Counted from the stretch's first letter, positions 1 through 25,895 are shown. The stretch: DNA of 64,000 nucleotides from an uncultured Caldilinea sp. (GCF_937128415.1 NZ_CAKZMJ010000054.1:62001-126000), one strand, 5' to 3'. Numbers and translations: made by a program. The notes: generated from the letters alone by a model not told the origin.

Positions 1-908
1 CCGCGCAGCCTGCCCCAAACCAGCACGTCGCCGTCGCTGATCACCTCTGCGCCCGGGTTGATGTCGCCGATCACCAGGACATGTTCTCGACGATGAAGGC
101 GATGACCAGAGCGCAGATATCCTCTGTAGACGAAGTAGCCCTCTGCGTCCGCCCCTCGTTCCTGGCTGTTGAAGGTCGCCGACATGGCGGTTGCGCTCTG
201 GGCGCCTTCAGCCGCTTCCAACATGACGGCCAGGCCAACCGCCAGCGCCGCCTGAAACGTGCGTTCAGAGCGGGTGCGCACGACGCCCACCGTCATTTCT
301 TGCGCAGCGAGCACCTGCGCAAGCTCCTGCAGTTCTCCTTCCGTGACAGGTCGCGCGCCCAGGTCGAGCGCCACGCTGCTCTTGCGGAAGAACCCGGCGG
401 CGCTCTCCAGCCGCTCCGCCAGCGCCGCCATCACTTGACTCCACGCGCCCACGCCGATCTCAATAGCAACGCCGTCGCTTCGTCCACGAATGTAGACGAT
501 CTGCGCGCCCGTAGGGGCGGGCGGCACCTCTTTCGCTTCGGGGGTTTCCATGGCTGGCGGTGCAGACGTCGCCGCCGGAGCCGCAGCCATGGCCGGCCGA
601 GTGTTCTCCGGCGCAAGGGCGCCTGAAGGTTCGGCCTCTCTGGCTGCGCTTGCTTGCGCCAAGAAAGGAGGCAGGCTGTCCACCGCATCGTACGCAGGGC
701 GTGCATGGCTCTTGACCAGCGGCTCTCCTGGCAAGGCGCCCGGTTCCGCCGTTCTCTCCTGTGGCGCCTTAGGCTCACCGGCCCCTCTTTTTGATGCGCC
801 TTGCACCGTTACGTCGTCCAACAGATCGGCGATGCGCAGCTCCAAAGCAAAGACGCCGTTCGGCGATGATGGGCTGCTTGAATCTTCGGGTCTGGCAACG
901 TCGCTCAT
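1..908 (-). CDS. minC: Septum site-determining protein MinC, 3' end off the window
   Basis: MinC inhibits FtsZ polymerisation away from midcell, together with MinD. About 302 residues are visible from ATG at 908. An acidic start is followed by a long Ala/Pro-rich linker to about residue 125. Next comes a MinC N-domain-like segment (from GAQIVYIRGRSDGVAIEIG), then the start of the MinC C-terminal beta-helix domain, whose typical GYFVYRGYLRSGHRL and VLVIGDINPGAEV segments are present. The gene has no stop before base 1, so it is truncated by the window. A GAGGAA ribosome site overlaps the TGA of the PBP2 gene 9 bases upstream, so it is the last visible gene of the mre operon. The N-terminal extension is longer than in enterobacterial MinC. 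Family assignment rests on the C-terminal motifs. Confidence 0.88.
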   Translation of the reverse strand, partial: MSDVARPEDSSSPSSPNGVFALELRIADLLDDVTVQGASKRGAGEPKAPQERTAEPGALPGEPLVKSHARPAYDAVDSLPPFLAQASAAREAEPSGALAPENTRPAMAAAPAATSAPPAMETPEAKEVPPAPTGAQIVYIRGRSDGVAIEIGVGAWSQVMAALAERLESAAGFFRKSSVALDLGARPVTEGELQELAQVLAAQEMTVGVVRTRSERTFQAALAVGLAVMLEAAEGAQSATAMSATFNSQERGADAEGYFVYRGYLRSGHRLHRREHVLVIGDINPGAEVISDGDVLVWGRLR

Positions 909-917
909 ACGGCTTCC

Positions 918-3098
<2,181 letters not shown>

Positions 3099-3146
3099 GT
3101 CTCCCTATAGACGCTCGCCCTGAATATGGACAAGCAAAAACCAGAC

Positions 3147-4588
<1,442 letters not shown>

Positions 4589-4629
4589 AGGGAGCGAATC
4601 GGTCCGTCAACGAAGAACCACGGGTAGAC

Positions 4630-5697
<1,068 letters not shown>

Positions 5698-6080
5698 ACG
5701 CGATCTTTCTCCTGAAACTCACACGACGCGTCCAGGTTCATGATATAACGATCTGCTTCAATCCTTGCAGACCTGCACAGTCCGCGCCTTTCTGTGCACC
5801 CTAGGTTCACGCGTTCAATCCTATCACGTCGAATGCATCTGCGCACGCATTTCACAAAACCTGCTCGCATGCACCCTGCTTCGCTCTCATCCCCTTGCAA
5901 CCGCGACTCGGCGCTGCACAAACCGCGCCTTTCAGGATGAGAAAATTACACTTAAGTATATCACAGGCGAAGACTCGCCAAAAAGCACTGCATGTTGACG
6001 TTTGCATTCTTTTGCGAAAATCCTCCATCGCCCGCCCATTCCGCCTTTCGTCATGGCAGAGTATAATAATCGTTGTGGAA
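5698..6080. other. Divergent intergenic region between mreB and tilS
   Basis: These 383 bases separate the divergently transcribed mreB and tilS. Small reading frames cross it on both strands, but none has a convincing ribosome site or recognisable protein. It contains the mreB ribosome site (AGGAGA, minus strand, about 5706-5711) and a TATAAT at 6062-6067 on the plus strand. No stable hairpin or known riboswitch was recognised. Confidence 0.5.
6062..6067 (+). promoter_or_regulatory. Putative -10 element for tilS
   Basis: An exact TATAAT ends 13 bases before the ATG chosen for tilS. No good -35 is visible 17 bases upstream (TTCCGC-like). If transcription begins 6-7 bases after this element, the message would be nearly leaderless, which fits the lack of a clear ribosome site before 6081. 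Confidence 0.4.
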
Positions 6081-7625
6081 ATGAAGGTTGAAAACGAACT
6101 GTCTTTCAACGATCCTTTGCTCAGCCTGATGGCGCAGACTGAGCGTCGCTACACCCTCTTCCCTCCACCGGCGGACTCCGATCAGCCGGTGATCGTCGGC
6201 GTGAGCGGCGGGGTCGACAGCGTCGTTCTCTTGCATGCGCTGGCGCAACTGTCTCCTCTATGGCGCCTCCAATTGCACGTCGTCCACGTCGATCACGCAC
6301 TGCGAGCTTCCTCTGCGGAAGACGCCGCCTTCGTTCGCGAGCTGGCCCGGCGCATGGGAACGCCGTTTCACACCATTCGCCTCGATGCAGCTGCATTGCG
6401 CAATGACGCAAGCGGCCTCGAGGCGGCAGCGAGACGGGCGCGCTACCGTTTCCTGTGCGCCATCGCCCATGACGTCACACCGGACGATATGGTTCCCATC
6501 GTTGCAGTGGCGCACCATGCGAACGACCAGGCGGAGACGGTGCTGCTCCGGCTCATCCAGGGGAGTGGAGTCGAGGGATTGGCAGGCATGCGCCCTGTGA
6601 CGATCCTCGATGACCCAACCCTGACGATGAGGCCGGTTCGCCTGGTGCGTCCGTTGCTGCAGGCTTCTCGCACCCAGATCGTCGAGTACGCCCAACGCCA
6701 TCTGCTCTCCTGGCGCGAAGATGAAAGCAATCTCGATCTGCGGCGAACGCGCAACTTGATTCGCCATCATGTCCTGCCGGTGCTGGCGCGCCTCAACCCA
6801 CGCGCGGTCGACGCCATTGCACGCGCAGCGGACCGTGTCGCCGAGGCCTGCGAGCGGTTGCGAGCATACGACGAACAGACCCTGGAGGAGCTTACGCTCG
6901 AGCAATGCGCACAGCGCATTGTGCTACGCCTGGACGCCCTGCAAAAGATGGACGCCGCCAGCGTGCGCAGCCTTTTACACCGGTCCATGGCGCGGATGCG
7001 CGTCGATCTGCGAACAATCGGGGCGGCGAAACTCGAACGGCTCGCCGACGCCATCCTGCACGCGACGCGTCGTTCTGGCCCCCACCCCCTGGGAAGCGGC
7101 CTGGCCTGGAGCGTGGTTGCGCTTGAAAGCGGCGTTCTGGCGCTTTCCCTGCATCGCAGCGACGCGCTGCCTTGTGCGCCCCCAGGCCCCTGGCTGGACG
7201 CAGATCGGCGTCGGCGGGGTGAAATTCCTCTTCCGCTGGAAGGGGAGCTCGCACTGGACGGTTGGCGCCTGCAATGCACGCTGCTCGCACCCCAAGACGT
7301 CGCAGCGGAGTGGCGCTGCAATCAGGATCGCTGGCGCGCTTTTTTCGACGCCGAAAGCGTTCAGACGCCCGTTCTCACGACGCCGCAAGCGGGGCTGAAA
7401 ATCGAACCGTTGGGAATGGCAGGAAAGCATCGCGCCCTGGGCGATCTTTTCACCGACGCCAAAATTGCGCCGGCGCTGCGCGCCGGTTGGCCGTTGCTGG
7501 TGGATCGCAGCGGCGATCGCGTGCTTTGGGTCTGTGGATTGATGCAAGCGCACGCCGCTCGCGTTACAGACGCAACGCGTCGAGTTTGGATGGTGCGATG
7601 GGTGAAAGATTCCGTAGTTGTCTGA
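6081..7625 (+). CDS. tilS: tRNA(Ile)-lysidine synthetase TilS
   Basis: TilS attaches lysine to C34 of the CAU-anticodon tRNA-Ile so that it reads AUA. The N-terminal ATP-pyrophosphatase P-loop is clear (VIVGVSGGVDSVVLLHAL, about residues 37-54), followed by the HVVHVDHALR and AVAHHANDQAETVLLRL motifs. The C-terminal half carries the substrate-binding and TilS-C-like region. From ATG 6081 the protein is 514 residues. The open frame extends upstream to 5895 but has no coding character there. An internal ATG at 6129 is an alternative start. The gene is followed after 22 bases by a YbaK-family gene. Confidence 0.94.
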   Translation: MKVENELSFNDPLLSLMAQTERRYTLFPPPADSDQPVIVGVSGGVDSVVLLHALAQLSPLWRLQLHVVHVDHALRASSAEDAAFVRELARRMGTPFHTIRLDAAALRNDASGLEAAARRARYRFLCAIAHDVTPDDMVPIVAVAHHANDQAETVLLRLIQGSGVEGLAGMRPVTILDDPTLTMRPVRLVRPLLQASRTQIVEYAQRHLLSWREDESNLDLRRTRNLIRHHVLPVLARLNPRAVDAIARAADRVAEACERLRAYDEQTLEELTLEQCAQRIVLRLDALQKMDAASVRSLLHRSMARMRVDLRTIGAAKLERLADAILHATRRSGPHPLGSGLAWSVVALESGVLALSLHRSDALPCAPPGPWLDADRRRRGEIPLPLEGELALDGWRLQCTLLAPQDVAAEWRCNQDRWRAFFDAESVQTPVLTTPQAGLKIEPLGMAGKHRALGDLFTDAKIAPALRAGWPLLVDRSGDRVLWVCGLMQAHAARVTDATRRVWMVRWVKDSVVV

Positions 7626-7647
7626 TCGAAATTGATTGGAGTTCTTC

Positions 7648-8160
<513 letters not shown>

Positions 8161-8200
8161 ACGTAACAAGCAATAGAGGGGGATTTCTATCCCCGCCCTC

Positions 8201-8851
<651 letters not shown>

Positions 8852-8895
8852 GTTCACTCCAAGCCTACGGCTTGCGCCGTGTAAAGTTTTGAAGG

Positions 8896-8924
8896 ATTAT
8901 AACGCACAGGTTCACGAACCCCAA
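8896..8924 (-). promoter_or_regulatory. Putative promoter of the zinc-ribbon membrane protein gene
   Basis: On the minus strand there is an exact TATAAT (8901 to 8896) with TTGGGG 17 bases upstream (8924 to 8919). The predicted start near 8889 leaves a leader of about 45 bases before the ATG at 8845. The -35 is weak and the -10 is strong. Confidence 0.45.
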
Positions 8925-9001
8925 ACGAGGCCGCCCCTTCCGAAGTTCCAGCGCCGGCGACGCATCTTGCAGGCGGCGCAGGCTTGCACCACCCAAATGA
9001 T

Positions 9002-9030
9002 TTGACAGAAGATCGGTCGCATGCTATATT
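9002..9030 (+). promoter_or_regulatory. Strong sigma-70-type promoter of the amino-acid transporter operon
   Basis: TTGACA (9002-9007), a 17-base spacer and TATATT (9025-9030) make a near-consensus housekeeping promoter. The predicted start around 9037 gives an unusually long leader of about 185 bases before the ATG at 9223. I saw no clear riboswitch fold in the leader, but it is long enough to hold post-transcriptional control. Confidence 0.65.
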
Positions 9031-9222
9031 CGTCGCACCCGAAGACCGTCCAGAGAAGACAATCATCCGTAGCAAGCGAATGTTTGAACGCCTGCTCGCC
9101 GATTCTGCCTAGTTTTCAGCGGACTCAGCGTCGTTTTGCGGACCCTAACCAGATTTCTCTGCTTTCTCTGCCAGATTCATCTTGAATGTTTCAACCACAC
9201 AAGCAAACAAAAGGAGAACGCC

Positions 9223-10317
<1,095 letters not shown>

Positions 10318-10334
10318 ATCGAACGATTGTCGTG

Positions 10335-10366
10335 GAAACCTTCCAGGGGCGCCCCTGGAAGGTTTC
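10335..10366 (+). terminator. Perfect 16+16 inverted repeat between receptor and permease genes
   Basis: The arms GAAACCTTCCAGGGGC (10335-10350) and GCCCCTGGAAGGTTTC (10351-10366) are exact complements with no spacer. They give a very stable hairpin 17 bases after the receptor stop. There is no run of T after it, so it is more likely an mRNA 3'-end stabiliser or partial attenuator than a full terminator, because the next three genes have no promoter of their own that I can see. Confidence 0.75.
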
Positions 10367-10413
10367 TTCGTAAAAGGACGTACGCCTTCGAGCTATCAGA
10401 ATCTCAAGCGCTT

Positions 10414-11847
10414 ATGGCAAGCTCGACTTTTCCAACTTCGCGGCCTCCATTCTTTCGAGACACGCGCGTCATCGCCGTTGTCCTTCAGTTGATTTTTCTG
10501 ATTGCTCTGGCTTTGACCGGCTGGTTTCTCTATAGCAACATGGTGGCGCGTCTCGCCGCCAGCAACACCGCCGCCGGCGGTGCGCTCTCCTGGGCGTTCT
10601 TAAATCAGACGGCGGGGTTCGGCATCTCCGAGGGGCCGGCTTTTCGTCCCGACGAGAGCTATGGTCGCGCCTTTCTGGTCGGCGTCGCCAACACTTTGCG
10701 CGTCGGCGTCGTGGGCATCGTCCTGGCCACGCTGCTGGGGCTGTTCGCAGGCATTGCGCGCGTCTCCACGAACTGGCTGCTGAGCCGTCTGGCCGCCGTC
10801 TACGTCGAGATTTTTCGGAGCACGCCGCTTCTCGTTCAGTTGTTGTTCTGGTACGTCGGCGTGATCGCGGCCCTGCCCGGCATTCAAGAGGCCACCGAGC
10901 TGGGGAATTTGGGCTATCTCACCAACCGAGGCATCCACCTGACCTGGATTTTTGTCACAGAAACCGGGCGCATATGGCTGGCCTGGCTTCTGGCGGGTTT
11001 TGTCCTCGGCATTGCGGCGAGTTGGTTGCGTCGCAGACATCTGGAGCGGAATGGCCTGACAGGAAGCGCCGCCCTGCCGGGCATTCTCGTCTTTCTCGCA
11101 TTGGCTGTCATCGGATACTTCGCCGCAGACATGACTGCATCCATGCCTGAGGCCACCGCGTATGAGCTGCGACGCGGAGACCGCGGCACGCTGTTTGAGG
11201 ACGTGAATCGCAACGGCGTCTATGAGCCGGGCGTCGACCGCACGCTGGCCTACGTTCCGATCAAACTCTTCGATCGCGAAGGTCGCGTCGTCGCCACCGG
11301 CCTCACAGAGGGGGATGGAACGTTTCGCTTCATCAACCTGCCGGCCGAGGCGGTGCGCCTCGAGTGGGAGACGCCTGCCCCGCTGGCGGTCAGCGAGCCG
11401 CAGCTTCAGGGCTTCAACTTTCGCGGCGGGCTGAGCCTGACGCCGGAGTTCGCTGCGCTGTTGATTGCGCTGGTCGTCTACACCGGCGCCTTTATCGCCG
11501 AAATTGTGCGCGCAGGCATCAGCGCCGTCAACAAGGGACAATGGGAGGCGAGTCGGGCGCTCGGGCTCAACACCGGCCAGACGCTGCGCCTGATCGTGTT
11601 GCCGCAGGCCCTGCGCGTGATCATCCCGCCTCTCACCAGCCAGTATCTGAATCTGGTCAAAAACTCCAGCCTGGCAATCGCCGTGGGATACCCCGACCTC
11701 TTCAACGTCTCGCGCACCATCGTCAACCAGACCGGCGCCGAGGTGCAGGTGATTCTGATGGTGATGGGGACCTACCTTTCTTTCAGCCTGATCACCTCAC
11801 TCTTTATGAACTGGTACAACAAGCGCATTGCACTGGTGGAGCGGTAG
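10414..11847 (+). CDS. Amino-acid ABC transporter permease (AapQ/BztB-like) with inserted beta-sandwich domain
   Basis: One of two membrane subunits of a general L-amino-acid importer. From ATG 10414 it is 477 residues, with a transmembrane span near 20-40 and others through the chain. The typical FRSTPLLVQLLFWYVG segment is at about 134-149, and the EAA loop (GQWEASRALGLNTGQ) is near the end. Residues of about 245-325 are unlike a permease: DVNRNGVYEPGVD, then VPIKLFDREG and TEGDGTFRFINLP. This resembles an SdrD_B or carboxypeptidase-regulatory-like beta-sandwich placed in an external loop. The region after it (SLTPEFAALLIALVVYTGAFIAEIVRAGI) returns to AapQ sequence. Confidence 0.9.
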   Translation: MASSTFPTSRPPFFRDTRVIAVVLQLIFLIALALTGWFLYSNMVARLAASNTAAGGALSWAFLNQTAGFGISEGPAFRPDESYGRAFLVGVANTLRVGVVGIVLATLLGLFAGIARVSTNWLLSRLAAVYVEIFRSTPLLVQLLFWYVGVIAALPGIQEATELGNLGYLTNRGIHLTWIFVTETGRIWLAWLLAGFVLGIAASWLRRRHLERNGLTGSAALPGILVFLALAVIGYFAADMTASMPEATAYELRRGDRGTLFEDVNRNGVYEPGVDRTLAYVPIKLFDREGRVVATGLTEGDGTFRFINLPAEAVRLEWETPAPLAVSEPQLQGFNFRGGLSLTPEFAALLIALVVYTGAFIAEIVRAGISAVNKGQWEASRALGLNTGQTLRLIVLPQALRVIIPPLTSQYLNLVKNSSLAIAVGYPDLFNVSRTIVNQTGAEVQVILMVMGTYLSFSLITSLFMNWYNKRIALVER

Positions 11848-11886
11848 CGGGTCAAAAAGGCAAGGGCAAGGCGGAGGAATGCACCG

Positions 11887-13149
11887 ATGACGACGGAAAT
11901 TCGCTCAACCACTTGGGTCAACACCAATCACCCTGCGCCGGCGCAAAAGCCGCCCGTCACCGAGGTCGGCCCAATCGGCTGGCTGCGCGCCAATCTGTTC
12001 AGCAGCGTCGGCAACACGATTCTGACGCTGGTCACGGCGGTGGCGCTCTATTTTATCGTCACCGGCCTGGTGCGCTGGGTGTCCGGCGCGTTTTGGCAGC
12101 CGGTGTGGGAAAATCGCAAGCTCTTCGCCGTCGGCCTCTATCCGGTTGCACAGATGTGGCAGCCGGCGGCGGTGCTGCTGATGGTCAGTGCGCTCTTCGG
12201 CTTGAGCGCCGGCCGGTGGGGCAGCATCATGCGCAATTTGGGCGTCGGTCTCGCAGCGTTGCTCCTGCTGTTCGCCATCATTCCGATCGGCGCGCAGGCG
12301 CAACTGGTGATGGCGGCCGGCCTCGGGCTGCTGTTGATCGGCTACGGCGTCGGCGCACGCGTCCCCATTCCCAGCCGATGGCTGGCGCTGGGATGGGTCG
12401 TCAGCTTGCCGCTCACTTTCATTTTGTTAGGCGGAGGCGTCAACCTGCCGGCGCTGGGCGTTCGCTGGCAGTTTGCGCCGTTCGTCGAAGTCAACCTGTG
12501 GGGCGGCCTGATGTTGACGATGTTGCTGGCGGTCGTCGGCATCGCCCTGAGCTTTCCGATCGGCGTGTTGCTTGCGCTGGGAAGGCGCAGCAAATTGCCG
12601 GTCATCAAATGGTTCTGCATCGGTTACATCGAGCTGATCCGCGGCGTGCCGCTGATCACGCTGCTGTTCATGGGCATGACCATGCTGCCGCTCTTTTTGC
12701 CAAGCGGCTGGGGCAATCCTTCCCTGCTCGTGCGGGCGATGACGGCCATCACGCTCTTCAGCGCCGCCTATCTGGCGGAAAATGTGCGCGGCGGCTTGCA
12801 GGCCATTCCCAAAGGCCAGTACGAGGCCGCGGATGCACTCGGCTTGAGCGCGTTCGACAGTCTGCGTTTTATAATCTTGCCACAGGCGTTGACCAAGGTG
12901 ATTCCGGCCATCGTCGGTCAGTTCATCGGCCTTTTCAAAGACACCTCCCTGGCCTCGCTGGTCGGCTTGCTGGAGCTGGTCGCGGTCGGCAAAGCGGTCA
13001 TCCAACAGCCGGAATGGTTGGGCACGCCCGGCGGGATCGCAAGAGAAGTGTACGTGTTCATTGCGGTGGTTTTCTTCGTCTTCAGCTATGGCATGAGCTT
13101 CGCCAGCCGCAAGCTGGAGAGCAAGCTCGGCTTTGGAAAACGGCAGTAA
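11887..13149 (+). CDS. Amino-acid ABC transporter permease (AapM/BztC-like)
   Basis: Second membrane subunit of the importer, 420 residues. It has several hydrophobic segments in the N-terminal half, followed by the conserved GLMLTMLLAVVGIALSFPIG entry helix. The IELIRGVPLITLLFMG segment and the EAA loop EAADALGLSAFDSLRFIILP complete the core. AapM-type proteins are longer than simple His/Glu permeases, and this one fits. ATG 11887 is preceded by GGAGG. It is 39 bases after the first permease gene and 77 bases before the ATPase gene. Confidence 0.92.
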   Translation: MTTEIRSTTWVNTNHPAPAQKPPVTEVGPIGWLRANLFSSVGNTILTLVTAVALYFIVTGLVRWVSGAFWQPVWENRKLFAVGLYPVAQMWQPAAVLLMVSALFGLSAGRWGSIMRNLGVGLAALLLLFAIIPIGAQAQLVMAAGLGLLLIGYGVGARVPIPSRWLALGWVVSLPLTFILLGGGVNLPALGVRWQFAPFVEVNLWGGLMLTMLLAVVGIALSFPIGVLLALGRRSKLPVIKWFCIGYIELIRGVPLITLLFMGMTMLPLFLPSGWGNPSLLVRAMTAITLFSAAYLAENVRGGLQAIPKGQYEAADALGLSAFDSLRFIILPQALTKVIPAIVGQFIGLFKDTSLASLVGLLELVAVGKAVIQQPEWLGTPGGIAREVYVFIAVVFFVFSYGMSFASRKLESKLGFGKRQ

Positions 13150-13226
13150 AAAAGAAAATTTCGAGATGCGTCTCGAGAGCCGCATCTTCTGAACGTAAAT
13201 TTATTTTAGACTGGGAAACGACGCAT

Positions 13227-13975
<749 letters not shown>

Positions 13976-13979
<4 letters not shown>

Positions 13980-14031
13980 TGTGGCGTGGTGCGTGTTGCG
14001 TCGTGCGCCGCGCATCGCGCACCACGCCACA

Positions 14032-14035
<4 letters not shown>
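13976..14035. terminator. Convergent 18-bp perfect inverted repeat between the ABC ATPase and ketopantoate reductase genes
   Basis: Arms 13976-13993 and 14018-14035 are exact complements across a 24-base loop. The TGA stop of each converging gene lies at the same place inside its own arm, so the element is symmetric. There is no T-run. It probably acts as a bidirectional 3'-end hairpin. The loop contains TGCGTGTTGCGT, which recurs at 38248 in another convergent hairpin. Confidence 0.65.
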
Positions 14036-15099
<1,064 letters not shown>

Positions 15100-15107
15100 G
15101 TCAGCGT

Positions 15108-16382
<1,275 letters not shown>

Positions 16383-16405
16383 ACAAATTCTCCGATTTAT
16401 GGAAA

Positions 16406-17670
16406 CTACGCATGTGCGAAACTGCCAAGTTTGATTGCCTCCACCGCCGCCACGGCGCTGGCGATGGCGACGCCCTCCAGGCTGCGCTCTGCGATCGGGT
16501 CGGCGTGCGCCAGCAGGCCGCCGGCAGCCCAGAGGTTAGCATACACGACGTTGCCCGCGGCATCGATGGGCTGGAAGGCGTCGTTGACGGCCACGCCCCC
16601 GCGCAGCGCAGGATGCCCTTGCGGGTCAAGAAAGAGGGGGCGGAACCATCGCCGACGATCCTGCGGCGTGGTGAGCGGCAGGTCGAAGACCGTCTCCCAG
16701 AAGCGGCCATCGGGGTTGCTGTCGAAGCCGCCGCCGAGCACGCCTCCCGTGGCCAGCAGAAAAGCCTTGGCCCGGTGCTTGAGCGGGCGTGCGCTGGTCG
16801 CCGTCTCCACGAATTCAATCACGCCATCCTGGGCGTGGAAATCGATCGCTTCCATTCCGATCTCGACGCGCACGCCTCGCCCCTCCAGGCTGCGACGCAG
16901 CGCCGTCGCCAGCCGAATGCCGGGGACGCTGGGCGGCAGCGTGGCGATCTCGAAGACGGCGGCGTTGAGCTCCTGCGTGAGCGCAGTCAACACCCGGGCA
17001 TGCGCCTCTCGCCCCAAAATGGCGGGCAGCCCGATGCGCTCCCCCGGCTTGACGACCAGCCTGAGCGCGTCGATCAGGCGCTGTTGCGTCGTCGGCTCGT
17101 CGAGCGCCTCCGCCAGCTGCACGCTGTTGCGGTCGCGACGCTCGCTGAGCACGCTCCACGGCAAGACGGCTGCCCGCGCAGCCTGCCCTTGCGCCTCGAG
17201 GTTGCGGGCGATCAGGTGAGGGTAGAAGTCGCGCATGCCTTGAAAGCCAACGATGACCATCGGTCGACCGTCCTCTGCGTCGCCGGCGCGTTGGCCGGCC
17301 GGCAACAGATAGCTGGGGCGCCATGCGCCTACGGGAGAGGGCGTAAGCGCATTGTCGCCGCCCTTGCGTCCGCCGTAGTCGAGTCCAAGTTCGGCGGTGC
17401 GAATGCGAAACCACTCGATCGCCTCCTGGGCGCGTTTGACGCCGACGATTCGATAGGGATGGCGCTCCGGCAGCTCGTCGATGCGCTCCCAGGGGCGCTG
17501 CACAGCGCGTTCCTCCGCGCCGAGGTAACCCAGGACGTCGATGGTCCCCGGCGTCCAGTAGAGCGCGCCCATGCCCTTGGCGATGACCTTGACGCGCAGA
17601 CCGGCCTCCGCCGCGCGCAGCGCAGCCGTCAAGCCCGTCAATCCTGCGCCGATCACAAGCAGGTCCAGCA

Positions 17671-17674
<4 letters not shown>
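16406..17674 (-). CDS. glpB: Glycerol-3-phosphate dehydrogenase flavin subunit B
   Basis: GlpB is the second flavoprotein subunit of the GlpABC complex. From ATG 17674 the protein is 422 residues. It has an N-terminal Rossmann dinucleotide motif LLVIGAGLTGLTAALRAAEAG and a C-terminal FAD-contact region (VYANLWAAGGLLAHADPI). A strong AAGGAGG lies six bases upstream. The start codon overlaps the glpA stop in ATGA, so translation is coupled. The open frame extends upstream into glpA without support. Confidence 0.92.
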
Positions 17675-21968
<4,294 letters not shown>

Positions 21969-21972
21969 TGGT

Positions 21973-23487
<1,515 letters not shown>

Positions 23488-23543
23488 CGGAGCGCTCCCT
23501 TGCTGTGATGGGTTGGTTGAGATTCAGCGGCGATTTGCCGTTG

Positions 23544-24242
23544 TCATCCGCCGCTGCTGGCTTCGGCAATTGCATCCGGCTGCGCAGCCTGACAAATGGC
23601 TTCGGCGGCGCTCAAAATCAACAAATAGGCCGATGTGGCGCCGGGGTCCTGGTGGCCGATGCTGCGCGGCCCTAGATAGCTGGCGCGGCCTTTGCTGGCC
23701 TGCATTGGGATCGTGGCTTTCATGCCCTCTTCCGCCGCCTGCATCGCCGCCTGCATCGCCTCGCACAAAGAGGCGTGCTCCTCCAATGCCCGCTGAAGCG
23801 CCACCATAGCCGGCAGCAGCGCGTCCACCATCGTCTTATCCCCGATGCGGGCGCTGCCGCGCTGACGCACGCCGTCGACGCCGGCTGCGAACGCAGCGGC
23901 GAACTCTCCGTTCGTCAATTCGCTTTTTCCAGAGGAGGCCACGCCCATGCGCAGAAACAGCGTGCCGTAGAGTGGACCGCTGGCGCCTCCAACTTTGGAA
24001 AGCAGGGTCATGCCGATCGTTTTAAAGAGGGCGCCGAGGTCTTCATCGGCGTATGCAGCCAGTCGCCTCCGCACTTCTTCCATGCCGCGCGCCATGTTGA
24101 TGCCATGGTCGGCGTCGCCGATGGCGGCGTCGAGCGCCGTCAGCATCTCCTTGTTCTCCAGGATTTTGTCGGCGAAACGGAGCATCCAATCAACCAGAAC
24201 TGCGCTTTCCACCCTGACGTTCGAGATCATGATATTTTTCAT
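23544..24242 (-). CDS. dhaL: Dihydroxyacetone kinase ADP-binding subunit DhaL
   Basis: DhaL holds ADP as a cofactor, receives phosphate from DhaM and passes it to dihydroxyacetone on DhaK. The 232-residue protein contains the Mg-ADP motif AIGDADHGINM (Asp43, Asp45, His46), the GGASGPLYGT loop and the C-terminal GRASYLGPRSIGHQDPGA segment. The start at 24242 lacks a strong ribosome site, and ATG 24230 is an alternative. The C terminus is about 20 residues longer than usual. Confidence 0.94.
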   Translation of the reverse strand: MKNIMISNVRVESAVLVDWMLRFADKILENKEMLTALDAAIGDADHGINMARGMEEVRRRLAAYADEDLGALFKTIGMTLLSKVGGASGPLYGTLFLRMGVASSGKSELTNGEFAAAFAAGVDGVRQRGSARIGDKTMVDALLPAMVALQRALEEHASLCEAMQAAMQAAEEGMKATIPMQASKGRASYLGPRSIGHQDPGATSAYLLILSAAEAICQAAQPDAIAEASSGG

Positions 24243-24285
24243 TTTGAACGGACGTCTTCAGAACAAGAACGCAAATCGAAACGAT

Positions 24286-25277
<992 letters not shown>

Positions 25278-25281
<4 letters not shown>

Positions 25282-25895
25282 GGTTGTGCGTTATCGCCGA
25301 GCACTTGCTCCACGATTTTACGCGCCTGCGCCGCTGCAAGCGCCCGATGACTGACCCGATTTTTAACCTCGATAGGAAGCTCCGCCAGCGTGGCGTTGAG
25401 GGAGGGCGCCCAAAAGATCGGATCGTATCCAAAACCGCCGTTCCCGCGCGGGGCGGTCAAAATGACGCCTTCAATCACCCCCTCGGCGGTCCAGGCTTCG
25501 CCGTTGGGGCGGGCGATGGCGACGACGCAGCGAAAGCGAGCGGTGCGCCTCTCCATGGGCGTCCCCTCCAGCTCGCGCAGCAACAACAGGTAGCGTTCCC
25601 GGTCGCTCAGACCTTCTCCGCCATAGTGCGCCGAGTGAACGCCGGGCCGGCCGCCTAGAGCGTCGACTTCCAGGCCGCTGTCATCCGCCCAAGTCAGCAG
25701 ATTCGTGCGCGCGGCGTAGAACCGCGCCTTCAGCAGCGCGTTCTCGGCAAATGTGGCGCCCGTCTCCGGGGCGACCTCCTTCACGCCGACCTGATCGAGC
25801 CGGACGACCTCCACCGGCAGGTCGCTGAGGAGATGGGCGTACTCACGCGCTTTTCCTGGATTATGGGTGGCGACCAACAACGTGAGTTTGTGCAT
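25278..25895 (-). CDS. rdgB: Non-canonical purine NTP pyrophosphatase (RdgB/HAM1)
   Basis: This enzyme removes XTP, ITP and dITP from the nucleotide pool. The 205-residue protein carries the HAM1 signature: LLVATHNPGKAREY at 6-19, FAENALLKA, the metal-binding WADDSGLEVDALGGRPG, and FGYDPIFW near the C terminus. It is the first gene of the glycerol/dihydroxyacetone operon, translationally coupled to dhaK, which is an unusual position with no obvious metabolic link. Confidence 0.94.

Noticed and set aside
5765..6109. Short frames in the mreB-tilS gap, including one of 85 codons on the minus strand.
   Set aside because: They cross the tilS start region, lack ribosome sites and have odd composition (many Cys and Arg).
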